DNA from: Pseudomonas hefeiensis
GTDB taxonomy: Bacteria > Pseudomonadota > Gammaproteobacteria > Pseudomonadales > Pseudomonadaceae
Direction of reading: 5' to 3'
Assembly: GCF_030687835.1 (NCBI RefSeq)
Contig: NZ_CP117449.1
Location: 2,356,001-2,420,000, forward strand
Length of the DNA: 64,000 bases
Every line of letters begins with the position of its first letter. Position 1 is the first letter of the stretch. The notes under the pieces are model-generated. The model had not been told where the DNA came from and ran no database searches. It worked only from the letters and a program-made list of their open reading frames with translations. Positions 27,039 to 38,798 of this stretch are shown in pieces. The position numbers and the translations under genes were made by a program.

Positions 27039-30000
27039 ATGCAAAAAATCACTCGAATGCATGTTTGCCGCTACGGCACTGCCACTGCCTGGTACGACCA
27101 GACCTTGCTCGATTTTACTGCGCCGGATACGCACGAGGCGGTCAATGCTATCGTCAATCTGGAGAATACCGGTGGCAAGACCTCACTGCTGTCGTACGTG
27201 TTCAGCATTTTCGAGCCACGCCGGGATCTGTTCATTCAGCACATGCAGAACCCCAACCACCAGTTCAATGAATATTTCGCTAAAGACGGAAAACCATCTT
27301 TCATCATCATCGAGTGGTCGATGCCATCACGACTGCCTGGGGGCAAGGACTACAAACTGGTCATTGCCCAAGCCGTTGCAACACGAGATGTCATTGAGCG
27401 CGGTAATGATCTTGATCGGGTGTTTTTTGCGTTCGAGTCCCAGCACGACATAACCTTTGAAGATATCCCGGCGCCCGGCATTAACCCGCTTGGCATGCCT
27501 GGAGTGAGCACGATGGCAGAGCTCAATCAGTGGTTAACCCAGATGTACAGGAAGTGCCCTGAAGATTTTTACCACACTCGCAATCAGCACGATTGGACCA
27601 CGCACCTTGCCACCACGCGGCTGCTGGATCTCGATCTTCTGGTCATGCAACGACAATTCAATGGGCAAGAAGGTGGCCTGGAAAGCGGCTTTTTAACCTT
27701 CAAGGATGAAGAGGATCTGATTCGTAAGCTCATGGCACTGACGATGGACCCCGAACGCGCTCAAACGGTGCGCAACACCGTGGTGAATGTGGCGGACAAA
27801 TACCAGAATAAGCCTCGCCTTGAGGCGCGGCTTATACAGTTGGCCAAAATCCTGTCGTCCATGAAGCCCCTGGGTGAATCCTCTAAAGCTTTTGAGCTTG
27901 CACTGGAAGCGCGAACCGGGTTGTTACGCCGTGCGTCGGGACTGGCCGCCGCCATGGAGCTGGTTCGTTTAAGTGAAGAAAAGCAGGTCACTGATTTTGG
28001 TGACCTGATCGATACCCTCAACTCACGCATTGTGGAAAACCAGGCGCTACTGGTACATCAGCGCGCGTCCACGCTTTCAATGCGTGCTTTGCAGCATACG
28101 CGCCGTGTGGATCGCACTGCGGCGGCGTTTGAAGAGGCCACGGCTGGTAAGGACGCGGCTCAATTGCGTCTGAGACATCTCAATGGTGCCACTTCGTACA
28201 AGAAGATCACCAACGCTCATGAGCAGGTTCTCATTGAGGAGCGGTCGCTGGCAGAAGAAGTTGAGGGCTTGCGCCCTATCAAAGAAACACTCGAAAGACA
28301 GGGAGCGCTGCTTCGTGGCGCTATCGATATTTTACTGAAACAGAACGACGACAAACGCTTGGCGGAGAAAAATGTTGAGCTGGCGGCTGCTGAAGCAGCA
28401 ACGCAAGCCAAGGCCCACATTAAAACGTTGAGCTTATCCATCAGGGCGCTCCAGCAAGAGGAGGCAAAAGTCGGGGCCGACATCGATAATGCCGAGATAC
28501 AACGCAACAGCTTGCTGGACGACGGGGTACTTGGTGCGTTCGATCATGACGCCGCTGCTGCGATCGAAAGAATTACGGCGGCCATTGCCCAGGCGCAAAA
28601 TCGCCTCGACAGCTTGCGCGCGGAACGAACGGGCCACCTACAACACGTTGACCTTCTTCGTGAGCAAGCGGCGCAGCATGGATTGCGGGCTCAAGCGGAA
28701 GCGCACATCCGAGAAAATCTGAACAGAGAAGTCGGTGATGCCAGAACCCTTCAAGAAGACCTTCAACAAAATCGGTTGCTGTGTTCGGTGGTCGAAGCTG
28801 AGCTATGTGACCCTGATTCCCTGACGCTGCTGGGCACCGTTTACGAATTTATCCAATCCATGGACCGTGAAGTGCTGGAGCGGGACATTCGCCTGGCTAA
28901 CCTCGAGCGCGCCAAACAGTCCATCGAAGAATCCGAACTTGCGGGCCAAAGCGATGACGTCGATCAAGTTGTCCGGTTACTCCGGACTGCCGGCATTCAT
29001 TCTGCGCGAGCAACCAACTCCTACATTGCCAATGTTGTCCCCAATGCTGAAGAGGCCCGTCGACTGGTCGACTCCGACTCCGCCCGGTTTCTCGGTGTTT
29101 GCGTGGGCTCCGAAGAGTGGGAGAAATCGTGCAAGATTGTTGCGGGTGCTAACTTATCCCTGAGTGCCCCGGTAACTGTCGCCCTTGCCACCGTTGATGC
29201 GGCCGTCGCGGCATTAGATCGGGTCGTGATATCGGCGGAAGACGATTCTGCCTATAACCTGGAAGCCGCGGCTGCCGCGCTGGTCGGTTTTGAACAACGA
29301 ATCGCTGAAATCTCAGGCACGCGCGACGCACACATTCAGCGCCGCAACGAAGCACGTGATGCAGCCAACAAACTCAAGGACTATCAAGAGCGCTTCGGCG
29401 CCGTGCGAATCGCGGAGCTTGAGCGAAGCATTCAGACTCACTACGAGGAAGAACAGGCGTTCACGACCCTGCAGGCAGGGTGCCTGGAAGAAGCCGCTGA
29501 GGTGCTAGAGCGTGCGAAGGGACTTGATAAAGAGATAGACCCAATTCCAAGTGAAATCGCCAATCAGGCCAGCAGGGTCCAGCGTCTGGAGCGTTATTCG
29601 CACGAATATGAACAGCCGCTTGCGCAATGGAAGCAACAGTTGGCAACAGTGCAAGCGTCTCTGAAAAAGGCGGAAAAAGAAAGTGAAGCTCTTGAGCAAC
29701 TGATTGATTCAGAAACAGAGGCCATCAACCACTCGAAGCAATTGCAGTTTGATCTTGCGGGGAGCGCCCAGCAGTTGCTGAGTCGCAAAGACCTCACCGA
29801 GATTTTCGATCCCAGCTTCGATTATCGAACAGCTCTTGAATCTGGTTTCGATCTGCAGGCATTGATCAAGAACTACGATTCCGACAAAGTCGTATTTGAT
29901 GCTGAAGAAACTGAGCGATTGGGCGTTCGTCGGGTAACCCTCGAGCAATTGCGCAAAGCGGAAGCCACGTCTCGAGAGGAGTACAGGCTTGAATTTTCCG

Positions 30001-31373
30001 ATCTGCGAGAAGAAGCCGTGATCAACCTGCTAAGCCTCGATCTGGCACATGAACGCACGGCCCAGATAACGCAAGTCGGTTTGTACGAACAGGCATTCGT
30101 ATCATCATCGAATGCACATGCGGTGGCTAGCAGCGAAAGAGAGGCCTTCTTCGCCAAAGTTGATCACCCTCAACCCTCTGATGATGTCTTATCACTCAGC
30201 GATGATGAACTTGCGCAACAGATCGTGATGGTCCAGGATAATACGGATCAGCTTGAGAAAGCTCTGGTTTCCGATCAGAAAGAAGCCGAGAAAGCATTGC
30301 AGGGGCGTGCTCAAAGCAAGAAGAACGTCGATGTGCTGAACAAACATAAGAAAATGCTCACTTCTGCGGTTCCTCATGAGGCTGCCGCTCCTGAGTTTAT
30401 TGAGCTTGAAGGTGACGGCGAAGCGCAAGTGATGGCGGTACTCGACCGCTATAAGCAGCAAAGTGTCGGTCTGGAAGAAGCTCGAAAATTGGCTCAGTCG
30501 CACTTCGATGGGTTTACAGATGTGGTGAAGTCAAAGGCCGTGCAGGACGTTGATCCGGGCCTTGCCCACGAACTGTCGAGCAACTCATTTGAAACCACCT
30601 GCAGCGATTTTGAGCGACTGATGATGCTGATCGTTGAGCGTACGGATGCCTCTAAGTCTGAGCTGGACGGCATGCTGCCCGACTTTGAGAATTGCGTGGG
30701 CGAAGTGCATCAGTTGGTAGAAGAGGGCATGAGTGTCCTGAAGAAAGCTTGCCAGGTCATGGTGCCAAAAGGCGCCCCCTATGTTGGTGGCAAAGTCATC
30801 ATGAAGATGCGTCACCTGATTACAGGTGTTTCGACGGAAGCAGGGAAGGCTTCTATCCGGCATTACTTGAACACGTTGATCGAGGCTAAGGTCATTCCTG
30901 AACATGGTGCGGACCTGGTCGCGGCCGGCATGATCAACCTTTCCCCACAACGCGCGTTCGGCTTGCAATTATTGCAAATGGAGCAGAATGCCGATCACCA
31001 GTATCAGGATGCCGGGCGGCTGAAAAAGTCCGGCGGCCAAGGGGTGGTCATCGCCATGTTCATGTACCTGATGATGAGCCAACTGCGGCGTACCCATCAG
31101 GCCGTCACTAAGCGCGGTGGCGGGTGTCCCCTTATTCTTGATAACCCGTTTGCCAAGGTACAGACCCGGGCGTTGATTGATGTCCAGATCATGCTGGCCG
31201 AGGCCATTGGTGTGCAGTTGATTTTCTTCACAGCCATGAAGGATGTGAACATCCTTGCCGGCTTTCAGCGAGTGATCCGCCTGCGCAAGGAGGGCGTGAA
31301 AAGTGGGCGATCTCACATTCAGATGGCAACTGCAACCTTCAATACTGCGGTGCAAAGAGCAGGTGCAAATTGA
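27039..31373 (+). CDS. jetC: Wadjet system SMC-like ATPase JetC
   Basis: A 1444-aa SMC/MukB-like ATPase, the motor of the JetABCD complex that recognises and processes small circular DNA. The head halves are at the two ends. The Walker A is LENTGGKTS at residues 41-49 (first P-loop Gly missing), the signature KKSGGQG is near 1330 and the Walker B PLILDNPF near 1365, with Asn where SMC proteins have Glu. Long coiled coils fill about 330-1150, broken by a hinge-like globular part around 640-800. It is larger than the roughly 1100-aa JetC of well-studied type I systems, suggesting a divergent Wadjet type. Confidence 0.87.
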   Translation: MQKITRMHVCRYGTATAWYDQTLLDFTAPDTHEAVNAIVNLENTGGKTSLLSYVFSIFEPRRDLFIQHMQNPNHQFNEYFAKDGKPSFIIIEWSMPSRLPGGKDYKLVIAQAVATRDVIERGNDLDRVFFAFESQHDITFEDIPAPGINPLGMPGVSTMAELNQWLTQMYRKCPEDFYHTRNQHDWTTHLATTRLLDLDLLVMQRQFNGQEGGLESGFLTFKDEEDLIRKLMALTMDPERAQTVRNTVVNVADKYQNKPRLEARLIQLAKILSSMKPLGESSKAFELALEARTGLLRRASGLAAAMELVRLSEEKQVTDFGDLIDTLNSRIVENQALLVHQRASTLSMRALQHTRRVDRTAAAFEEATAGKDAAQLRLRHLNGATSYKKITNAHEQVLIEERSLAEEVEGLRPIKETLERQGALLRGAIDILLKQNDDKRLAEKNVELAAAEAATQAKAHIKTLSLSIRALQQEEAKVGADIDNAEIQRNSLLDDGVLGAFDHDAAAAIERITAAIAQAQNRLDSLRAERTGHLQHVDLLREQAAQHGLRAQAEAHIRENLNREVGDARTLQEDLQQNRLLCSVVEAELCDPDSLTLLGTVYEFIQSMDREVLERDIRLANLERAKQSIEESELAGQSDDVDQVVRLLRTAGIHSARATNSYIANVVPNAEEARRLVDSDSARFLGVCVGSEEWEKSCKIVAGANLSLSAPVTVALATVDAAVAALDRVVISAEDDSAYNLEAAAAALVGFEQRIAEISGTRDAHIQRRNEARDAANKLKDYQERFGAVRIAELERSIQTHYEEEQAFTTLQAGCLEEAAEVLERAKGLDKEIDPIPSEIANQASRVQRLERYSHEYEQPLAQWKQQLATVQASLKKAEKESEALEQLIDSETEAINHSKQLQFDLAGSAQQLLSRKDLTEIFDPSFDYRTALESGFDLQALIKNYDSDKVVFDAEETERLGVRRVTLEQLRKAEATSREEYRLEFSDLREEAVINLLSLDLAHERTAQITQVGLYEQAFVSSSNAHAVASSEREAFFAKVDHPQPSDDVLSLSDDELAQQIVMVQDNTDQLEKALVSDQKEAEKALQGRAQSKKNVDVLNKHKKMLTSAVPHEAAAPEFIELEGDGEAQVMAVLDRYKQQSVGLEEARKLAQSHFDGFTDVVKSKAVQDVDPGLAHELSSNSFETTCSDFERLMMLIVERTDASKSELDGMLPDFENCVGEVHQLVEEGMSVLKKACQVMVPKGAPYVGGKVIMKMRHLITGVSTEAGKASIRHYLNTLIEAKVIPEHGADLVAAGMINLSPQRAFGLQLLQMEQNADHQYQDAGRLKKSGGQGVVIAMFMYLMMSQLRRTHQAVTKRGGGCPLILDNPFAKVQTRALIDVQIMLAEAIGVQLIFFTAMKDVNILAGFQRVIRLRKEGVKSGRSHIQMATATFNTAVQRAGAN

Positions 31374-32419
31374 TGAGCATTGCTTTTTTTGAAGCGTTGC
31401 GCGGCAGCCGTAAAAAGCGCATAGAGCTGCTGAAGTTAAGGAGCCTCTGGATAGAACACCATCCAGAGCTCCAACAGCATCCCAATCGGGATAGGTTACT
31501 CATGGAGGCCCTTAGGGCTGGCGATGAGCAAGGTATTTTGAGACTTCCTTCTCCCCGCAGTTTCGAGCGTATTGGCAATCCGGCCATGCCCATGTTTATC
31601 ACCGTGATTGTTGAAACGATCTCGGTGTTGAAACCAGACTGGACAGCCGTTTCCTGGATGCCGGAACTGGGGTTCTGGATGCAATTGACGGAAAGCGAAA
31701 AGGTCACTGCCAAGGTCATCAACGAATGGCTCATCCGACGCAAGGGGCGCTTTATGACGGTGCCGTTGCGCGAGCGATCGCTTGAGATGTTCCGGGATGA
31801 GAAATACCTCGATGGCAGGGTGCGATCCAATGCACTTTTTGGCGGCAGGCTTGCTCTGTCAGCGATTGGTGCCAGAAAGGTGGACCTTCCCTTGCCTTAC
31901 CGACAGCAGCCTGGCAAACCAGGGCGGCCGGTGCTGGTCGTGGAAAACCATCACACGTTCTTCAGCCTTGGCGAATGGAACGACACCGCACATCGCTACG
32001 CGGCCGTCGTATATGGCGCGGGTAGCGCCATTACGTCGACGGGCACAGCGCTGGATGAAGTCATCAGGGAGGTTGACGGTGATGGAGCGGAATACTTCGG
32101 AGATCTGGACCCCGAGGGTGTTTCAATACCGCTGCGATACAACTCTAAGCATAAGACCCAGCTGTACCCGGCGATCTGGCTCTACCGAAAGCTGCTGACT
32201 ATTGGTCGCCACAGGCCACTGCCCATCCTTTACGCAGGTGACAACCAAGCGGTTACTTCGTGGATACCTGAACTCGCTCAGGAAGTCCACGATGTGTGGA
32301 AGGAAGGCGACTGTCTGCCACAAGAGGGCATAGGGCTTGAGCAACTCTTATCCCAGCCTTATGAACTAGGCTTAAACAAAGCCTCTATCGATAATTTATC
32401 TGCAGCCGCTCAGTCGTAG
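31373..32419 (+). CDS. jetD: Wadjet system nuclease JetD (Toprim)
   Basis: A 348-aa protein, the DNA-cleaving subunit of the complex. The C-terminal Toprim domain shows the expected acidic residues: Glu191 in LVVENHHTF and the pair Asp244/Asp246 in YFGDLDPEG. The N-terminal 150 residues should form the arm and winged-helix (DUF3322-like) region that binds the JetABC core. The ATG shares one base with the jetC stop (TGATG), so the two are translationally coupled. It is intact and appears catalytically competent. Confidence 0.87.
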   Translation: MSIAFFEALRGSRKKRIELLKLRSLWIEHHPELQQHPNRDRLLMEALRAGDEQGILRLPSPRSFERIGNPAMPMFITVIVETISVLKPDWTAVSWMPELGFWMQLTESEKVTAKVINEWLIRRKGRFMTVPLRERSLEMFRDEKYLDGRVRSNALFGGRLALSAIGARKVDLPLPYRQQPGKPGRPVLVVENHHTFFSLGEWNDTAHRYAAVVYGAGSAITSTGTALDEVIREVDGDGAEYFGDLDPEGVSIPLRYNSKHKTQLYPAIWLYRKLLTIGRHRPLPILYAGDNQAVTSWIPELAQEVHDVWKEGDCLPQEGIGLEQLLSQPYELGLNKASIDNLSAAAQS

Positions 32420-32620
32420 GCTAGCGACAAAATGATCGTTGTGCCGGCTGCGGACAATAGGCTTTGGATATCGAAGGCTTCGCGCAGCCATCATTGATCT
32501 TGCCTGGTAATGTCGAAGCATTGACGTATCCGGGGCGCTCCATGCACCCCGACTTCGAAGGCGTCAGTATCGATGACTCGTTCTGGTTACCCCTGTCGCT
32601 GAATTGCTACGCGGTGACCA

Positions 32621-34537
32621 TTAGGACGCTTGCTTGGCCAAGCGTTGCATGTTGAGCGAGCTCGTCGTCAGACCGGCCCGGTTGAAGCGGTAGCGCATGT
32701 ACGCCGAGATATCGTCCTCGTGCGACGACACGATCAACTGGCTATGTTTGAGCTCACAGCGGAGCAGGTCGGTCAGAGATGCGATGTTCACCTCGTCTAG
32801 AGATTGGGATGGATCGTCGATGAGGATAAGCGGGACTTCTGCGTAGACCTTGTTGAGCGATAGGAAGAAGGCCAGGCTCAGCGCCGACACCTGGCCCGTG
32901 CTCATGGACATGACAGCGTCATGCTCAGATTTTTCTGCCGTCAGGAACCTGAGCTGCTTGCCATCTCGGCTCTCGATGAACAACCCAAGGCCGCGTTGGT
33001 AGTTCTGGATCAGTCGCCCACTGTAGATGTGGAAGATGAGCTCGATCTCCGAGATGGTCTGATCTGCATACTTCTGCTCCGCTTTCTCCAAGGTAGCGCG
33101 GAGCTGGATGACCTTGCCCTTTGCTCTGGTTGCGGCCTCCGTCTCGCGTTGCATTTTCTGCAGTTCTTCAAGGCATTTTTGAAGTCGGCTGCTCTGCGCT
33201 TCGTTGGCTTTGATCGTGATGTAGAGCTCTTTTTTTGCCAGATCCTGAGCGTCGAAAATGTAAAAATCCTGCAAGTCCTTGAAGACTGCTTCGATGGTTT
33301 GCTGCCAATCGTCAGGGAGCACCACTGTCTCGTCCGTTTTTTTGGCGTGCATCGATTTTCGCAGTTCTTCCAGGCGAGTCTCTGTCACCACTTCGTCGTT
33401 GTTGAATGTGAAGGTGATCAGAATGCCTTCGCCCCTGAGCCGTTCCAGGAGCTGCTGGATTGCAGGGAGGCGGGTTTTAACTTTGACCAGTGCCTGATGC
33501 AGTGCCTCGTTGTACCCAGGTTTCAGGATCGCTTCGCGCCCCTGAATGAATGTATCAATGGTGCCCAACTCAGTGGTCATCGCAGTGGTCAACGCGACGA
33601 GTGCCTTCCCATCCTTTCCTAAGGTGTCAGAGATTTTTTGGGCTCTGACCTCAATCGCTTCGAGCATCGCAACGTGAGTTTTCCAGTCATTCCCGCACAA
33701 CGGGCAAAACTTGTCGTCCGGATAAAGCTTGGCGTGCTCATCAAGCAACTGCTGCTTCAGTCGGGCCAGTTCGGCAGCGGCGCTGTCATTGGCTGTGTTC
33801 TTGATGTTCAGGTCATTACGCGTTTTGATTTGTTCTTCAAACCATTCAAGTCGACCAGCAGCCCAACTTGGCAGTGTTCGTGCCTGCTCAGCAGTGATGG
33901 CGGAAGCACCTTTCTTGACGATTTTGGCTGCTTTATCGAGCCCGTCGAGCTCCTTTTTGATCTGTTCCAGGTCATCTAGTTTGTTCAAGTCGGTGCCCAG
34001 CAGTGCCAAGCTGCTCAGCGACTCCGCGTGCGACTCGATGTCCGCATTGATGGCATCATTCTGAGCTCTGACCCGAATGGCTGCTTTCTGAGGGAGCAGG
34101 CCATTTAGCTTGCGAATGGCGTTCGAGAACTGGGTGTGAATCTCCGAGTCGTAGGTAGGGAAGGGATCTTCCTTATCCCAACCCGGCCCAACCTCAACAG
34201 TGGACAGCTTTTTGTAATCAATATTTCCCAGATCGGCTTGCACCATCGCGCGCAGGGCTGTGCACTCATTGTTAAGCGCTTCTTCATCAGCTTTGCGTTT
34301 TTCGTCCCCTAGGAATTTTGTGAACCTTGTCGAGAGTGAGCGGCAATTTTCAATCTCAGCTGCAACATCGTTGATGTTGAACAGGTTGCCAAGCTGGTCT
34401 TTACGCTCGTCTACCCGCGTGTGAAGCAGTTTGTTCTGCCCTTGCTCAAGGTAGTTGAGGAAGGTGAAATTTTCCCGGAAGTTTCTGCCGAAAACTTCGT
34501 CTAGAAACTCGTTCTCACGGAGGTTGGCCGGCGTGAA
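32621..34537 (-). pseudogene. Zinc-hook AAA ATPase (SbcC/RloC-like), 5' end removed by IS21 insertion
   Basis: The remaining part of about 638 codons contains coiled coils around a zinc-hook motif CPLCGNDW near 33690, an ABC-type signature region MSMSTGQVSALSLAFFLSL and Walker B PLILIDDPSQSLDE. It ends with LIVSSHEDDISAYMRYRF (H-loop). Walker A is absent because the IS21-family element begins exactly where the N-terminus should continue. A TTG at 34597 inside the IS end opens a fused frame, so a truncated product is possible but could not bind ATP normally. It is convergent with jetD, and its role before truncation may have been defence. Confidence 0.75.
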
Positions 34538-34590
34538 TGTCAGTACCGATGCAAAACTGACCCACCCTACCGGTTGAAAACTGACCCACT
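34538..34590 (+). repeat. IS21 left terminal repeat region
   Basis: Starts TGTCAGTACCGATG and carries two copies of AAAACTGACCCAC about 20 bases apart. It is matched in inverted form at 36447-36502. Confidence 0.85.
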
Positions 34591-34620
34591 TGGGCAAAAT
34601 GCAGCTTTTGCGAGCTGCCC

Positions 34621-36428
<1,808 letters not shown>

Positions 36429-36446
36429 ACAGACTTTAAATACCGC

Positions 36447-36502
36447 CGGGGTGGGTCAGTTTTACTTCGGTAGGGTGGGTCAGTTTTCAACCGGTGTTGA
36501 CA
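36447..36502 (-). repeat. IS21 right terminal repeat region
   Basis: Read on the minus strand it starts TGTCAACACCGGTTG and contains two AAAACTGACCCACC units. It is the inverted partner of 34538-34590. Confidence 0.85.
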
Positions 36503-36511
36503 GCTATTGCG

Positions 36512-37216
36512 CTATGACGGGGCTGAGAGCTGGCGTTTGGCCTCAGCAAATTTTGCCCGTAAGGTGCGCTCCGTGATGCCTGGGCGGCCGTTGTGATGGG
36601 CGATCAAGGCGCTGATAACGGACGCTAGGGTGTTGAAGGATGAATAGCGCACACCACTGGGTGATTGTCCCAGCAGTAACGTGAGCAGGCCGCCAACGAT
36701 ATTCAGGTAAGTTGTTTCAGCTCTAGGAGGGAGGTTCGGGCTACAGTCCACTGGCCTTGGCTGGCGATGTTGGGCGCGGTTGCTCAGTTGAGTTTCGAGC
36801 GTTTTGATTTGCAGCAGCAATGCCTGAACAGTATCCAGATTGATGACTGGGTGTAGCTGACGCTCGAGCTCGTCAAATAAAAAGCCCGGTTTCTGATCGG
36901 GATAAGTTTTCGCCATCCACTGCTTCAAATCCACATGCCTGATGGTGAGCCCAGGAGCATCGAGCAGTGCCGGATCTTTGGTCGTGATTCCGGCATTTCC
37001 GTAAGGTAAGTCGCCGTTTCGCATCGCGTCATACAGACGTTCGAGGTTCAATCCCACCACAGGCCAGAGGGGCAGGGTATCTGCGCACACGTCGGCCATC
37101 TGTGCAGTTGCTACAAGTATGTTGATTTCTTGCTCCAGCAGGTTACTCCAGCGGATCGCTGCTTCGAGGGGGCTGTAGTGCACCTTGATGCCTTGTTGAT
37201 GAGGATATCGATTCAT
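36512..37216 (-). CDS. Uncharacterised accessory protein (234 aa)
   Basis: I do not recognise a named family. The sequence starts MNRYPHQQGIKVHYSPLEAA and looks helical, with a possible coiled coil at 120-150 (VQALLLQIKTLETQL). A C-terminal helix bundle ends in RTLRAKFAEAKRQL. The C-terminus lies only 10 bases from the IS21 end but the frame closes with its own stop, so it seems intact. It overlaps the preceding small frame by 4 bases (ATGA). Function unknown. Confidence 0.6.
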   Translation of the reverse strand: MNRYPHQQGIKVHYSPLEAAIRWSNLLEQEINILVATAQMADVCADTLPLWPVVGLNLERLYDAMRNGDLPYGNAGITTKDPALLDAPGLTIRHVDLKQWMAKTYPDQKPGFLFDELERQLHPVINLDTVQALLLQIKTLETQLSNRAQHRQPRPVDCSPNLPPRAETTYLNIVGGLLTLLLGQSPSGVRYSSFNTLASVISALIAHHNGRPGITERTLRAKFAEAKRQLSAPS

Positions 37217-37518
37217 ACGTCGCTCCGTGGCTCGCTATGTCCCTTCATAGAAGCGTCAACATGATTAGAGAGAAAGACGAAATGCGTCTCGGGTGATACC
37301 GGTTTGTTGATGGCAGCAGCCATGACTTGTGGAGTCTCGGTCCTAGGGCTCGCCTCTGGGAAGCCAAGCACTGTCCGCAGAGGCGTTTTAGGGGGCTCTT
37401 GGATCGCTAAAGCGAATGCCGTGATGTACCTGAGGTCTGACACATGTCCAAATCCATCAGGCCGTTTCGTTTTCGTCGCCAGAGCAAATAACCAAGTCTG
37501 TATTTTTCGCTCTGGCAA
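37213..37518 (-). CDS. Possible small protein upstream of the 234-aa gene
   Basis: A frame of up to 101 codons ends in an ATGA overlap with the next gene, which suggests translational coupling. The longest version overlaps the 3' end of the LysR gene by about 60 bases, so a shorter start, such as the ATG at about 37322 (MAAAINKPV), may be right. No family was recognised and composition is not strongly coding. Weak call. Confidence 0.25.
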   Translation of the reverse strand: MPERKIQTWLFALATKTKRPDGFGHVSDLRYITAFALAIQEPPKTPLRTVLGFPEASPRTETPQVMAAAINKPVSPETHFVFLSNHVDASMKGHSEPRSDV

Positions 37519-38374
37519 TGAATCGGCTCAACTGTTCACCAGGGGCTCTTGAGGGCACTAGTAAGTAGTTGGTTAGCAGCGGTGTGTTGCCCGCCAGAGG
37601 GCGACTCACAACCTCGGCGCTTTGACATAGTGTCATCTGCGCTTCACAGGTCAGCCCAAGCCCGTACCCTGCGGCAACAAGCGTCAGCATCACTTCGTGG
37701 CTGGAAACGTGTTCGATAACGGTTGCCTGTATCGGAGTTTGTCGTAAGAGTCTGTCAATTTGCTGATGGAGTCCGCTATGCGTTTGTGGATCGAACAACA
37801 CCAGTGGATACCTCAGCGCTTCTGCCAGTGGAATTTGTTGAAAGGCTAAAAGGGGATGACGCGCAGGCACGGCCACGGTCAAAGGTGTTTGCCATACGGC
37901 CTGTGCCGCCAAGCCTTGTCCGACATTTTCAGAGCGAGCAAAACCCGCGTCGAAGAGGTCCTCGCGTAAGCCTCTTAGTTGCTCAGACAGCGAGACCTCA
38001 AATAGCCGTATTTCCACCTCTGGTTCTTCCTCTCGGCAACGCGCTAAAACAGCGCTCAAACGTTGAGGCAGTACTCCATCAGACAGTGCAATCCGCAAGG
38101 ACCCTCGGTAACCGGCAGCCGCGGCCTGCACGCTGTGCTTTGCTTGTTCTACGGCTTGGAAAATTCGTTGGACCGATTCAACCAGGACCTGGCCGGGGAC
38201 GGTTAACCGAGTGCCTCGCGAGTTTCTATCAAACAATTGTGCGCCTATATCTGATTCGAGTTCTTTGATGGTCCTGGACAAGGGAGATTGCTCTATGTGC
38301 AGTCGTTCAGCAGCGCGCGCAAAGTGCAACTCCTCCGCAACCGCCATGAAGCTGCGCAAATGACGAAGTTCCAA
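37457..38374 (-). CDS. LysR-family transcriptional regulator
   Basis: A 305-aa regulator starting MELRHLRSFMAVAEELHFARAAERL, with the LysR HTH over residues 1-60 (LHIEQSPLSRTIKELE) and a periplasmic-binding-like effector domain at about 90-300. The short HTH form and the EELHFARAAERLHIEQSPLSR wording match the subgroup regulating aromatic or efflux functions. The target is not evident because neither neighbour is divergent in a classical way. Confidence 0.88.
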   Translation of the reverse strand: MELRHLRSFMAVAEELHFARAAERLHIEQSPLSRTIKELESDIGAQLFDRNSRGTRLTVPGQVLVESVQRIFQAVEQAKHSVQAAAAGYRGSLRIALSDGVLPQRLSAVLARCREEEPEVEIRLFEVSLSEQLRGLREDLFDAGFARSENVGQGLAAQAVWQTPLTVAVPARHPLLAFQQIPLAEALRYPLVLFDPQTHSGLHQQIDRLLRQTPIQATVIEHVSSHEVMLTLVAAGYGLGLTCEAQMTLCQSAEVVSRPLAGNTPLLTNYLLVPSRAPGEQLSRFIARAKNTDLVICSGDENETA

Positions 38375-38789
38375 GTGCTTTCCTTAGCTTTAATAGATGG
38401 TATTGGGGTTTATGGTTGTCTGTTTGGATGTCTTTCGATTATTGCTCGTGACCGGTTCTGAGTGGATTCAAATCCCCGAGTGAAAAGTCTTCGCTAGGGG
38501 TGAATAGCTGATTCGAGTATCTCCAGCATATTTGGAGGTGTGGATCTTTAAATGCTCATTGGCTCCGTGTGAATCGACCGCTTACTCAGGAAGAGGGGTG
38601 TGATTTGTGTTGTAGTATTAGTTACCTTGCCTTGTAGTTGTAATCTATCCCGTAGAGCGGAAAGTGGGAGTCGATCCATGTGCCTGCAATGTTTGGACAT
38701 TATCTGGTCAGGCGCAATTGCTCTCGTTGTTCGAAAGTGATGCGAGTTGCTGCTACTTTTACGTTGTCCTGTGTCTTCGCGAATAAGTA
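38375..38789. other. Intergenic region, no gene seen
   Basis: A 415-bp AT-rich gap between the divergent LysR and HTH regulator genes. No conserved frame or hairpin was recognised; it must hold both promoters. Confidence 0.4.
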
Positions 38790-38798
38790 GTGATTGAA

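Noticed and set aside
32621..34537. Naming the zinc-hook ATPase RloC
   Set aside because: The C-terminus ends soon after the H-loop without a recognisable anticodon-nuclease motif, so only a general SbcC/RloC-like call is justified.
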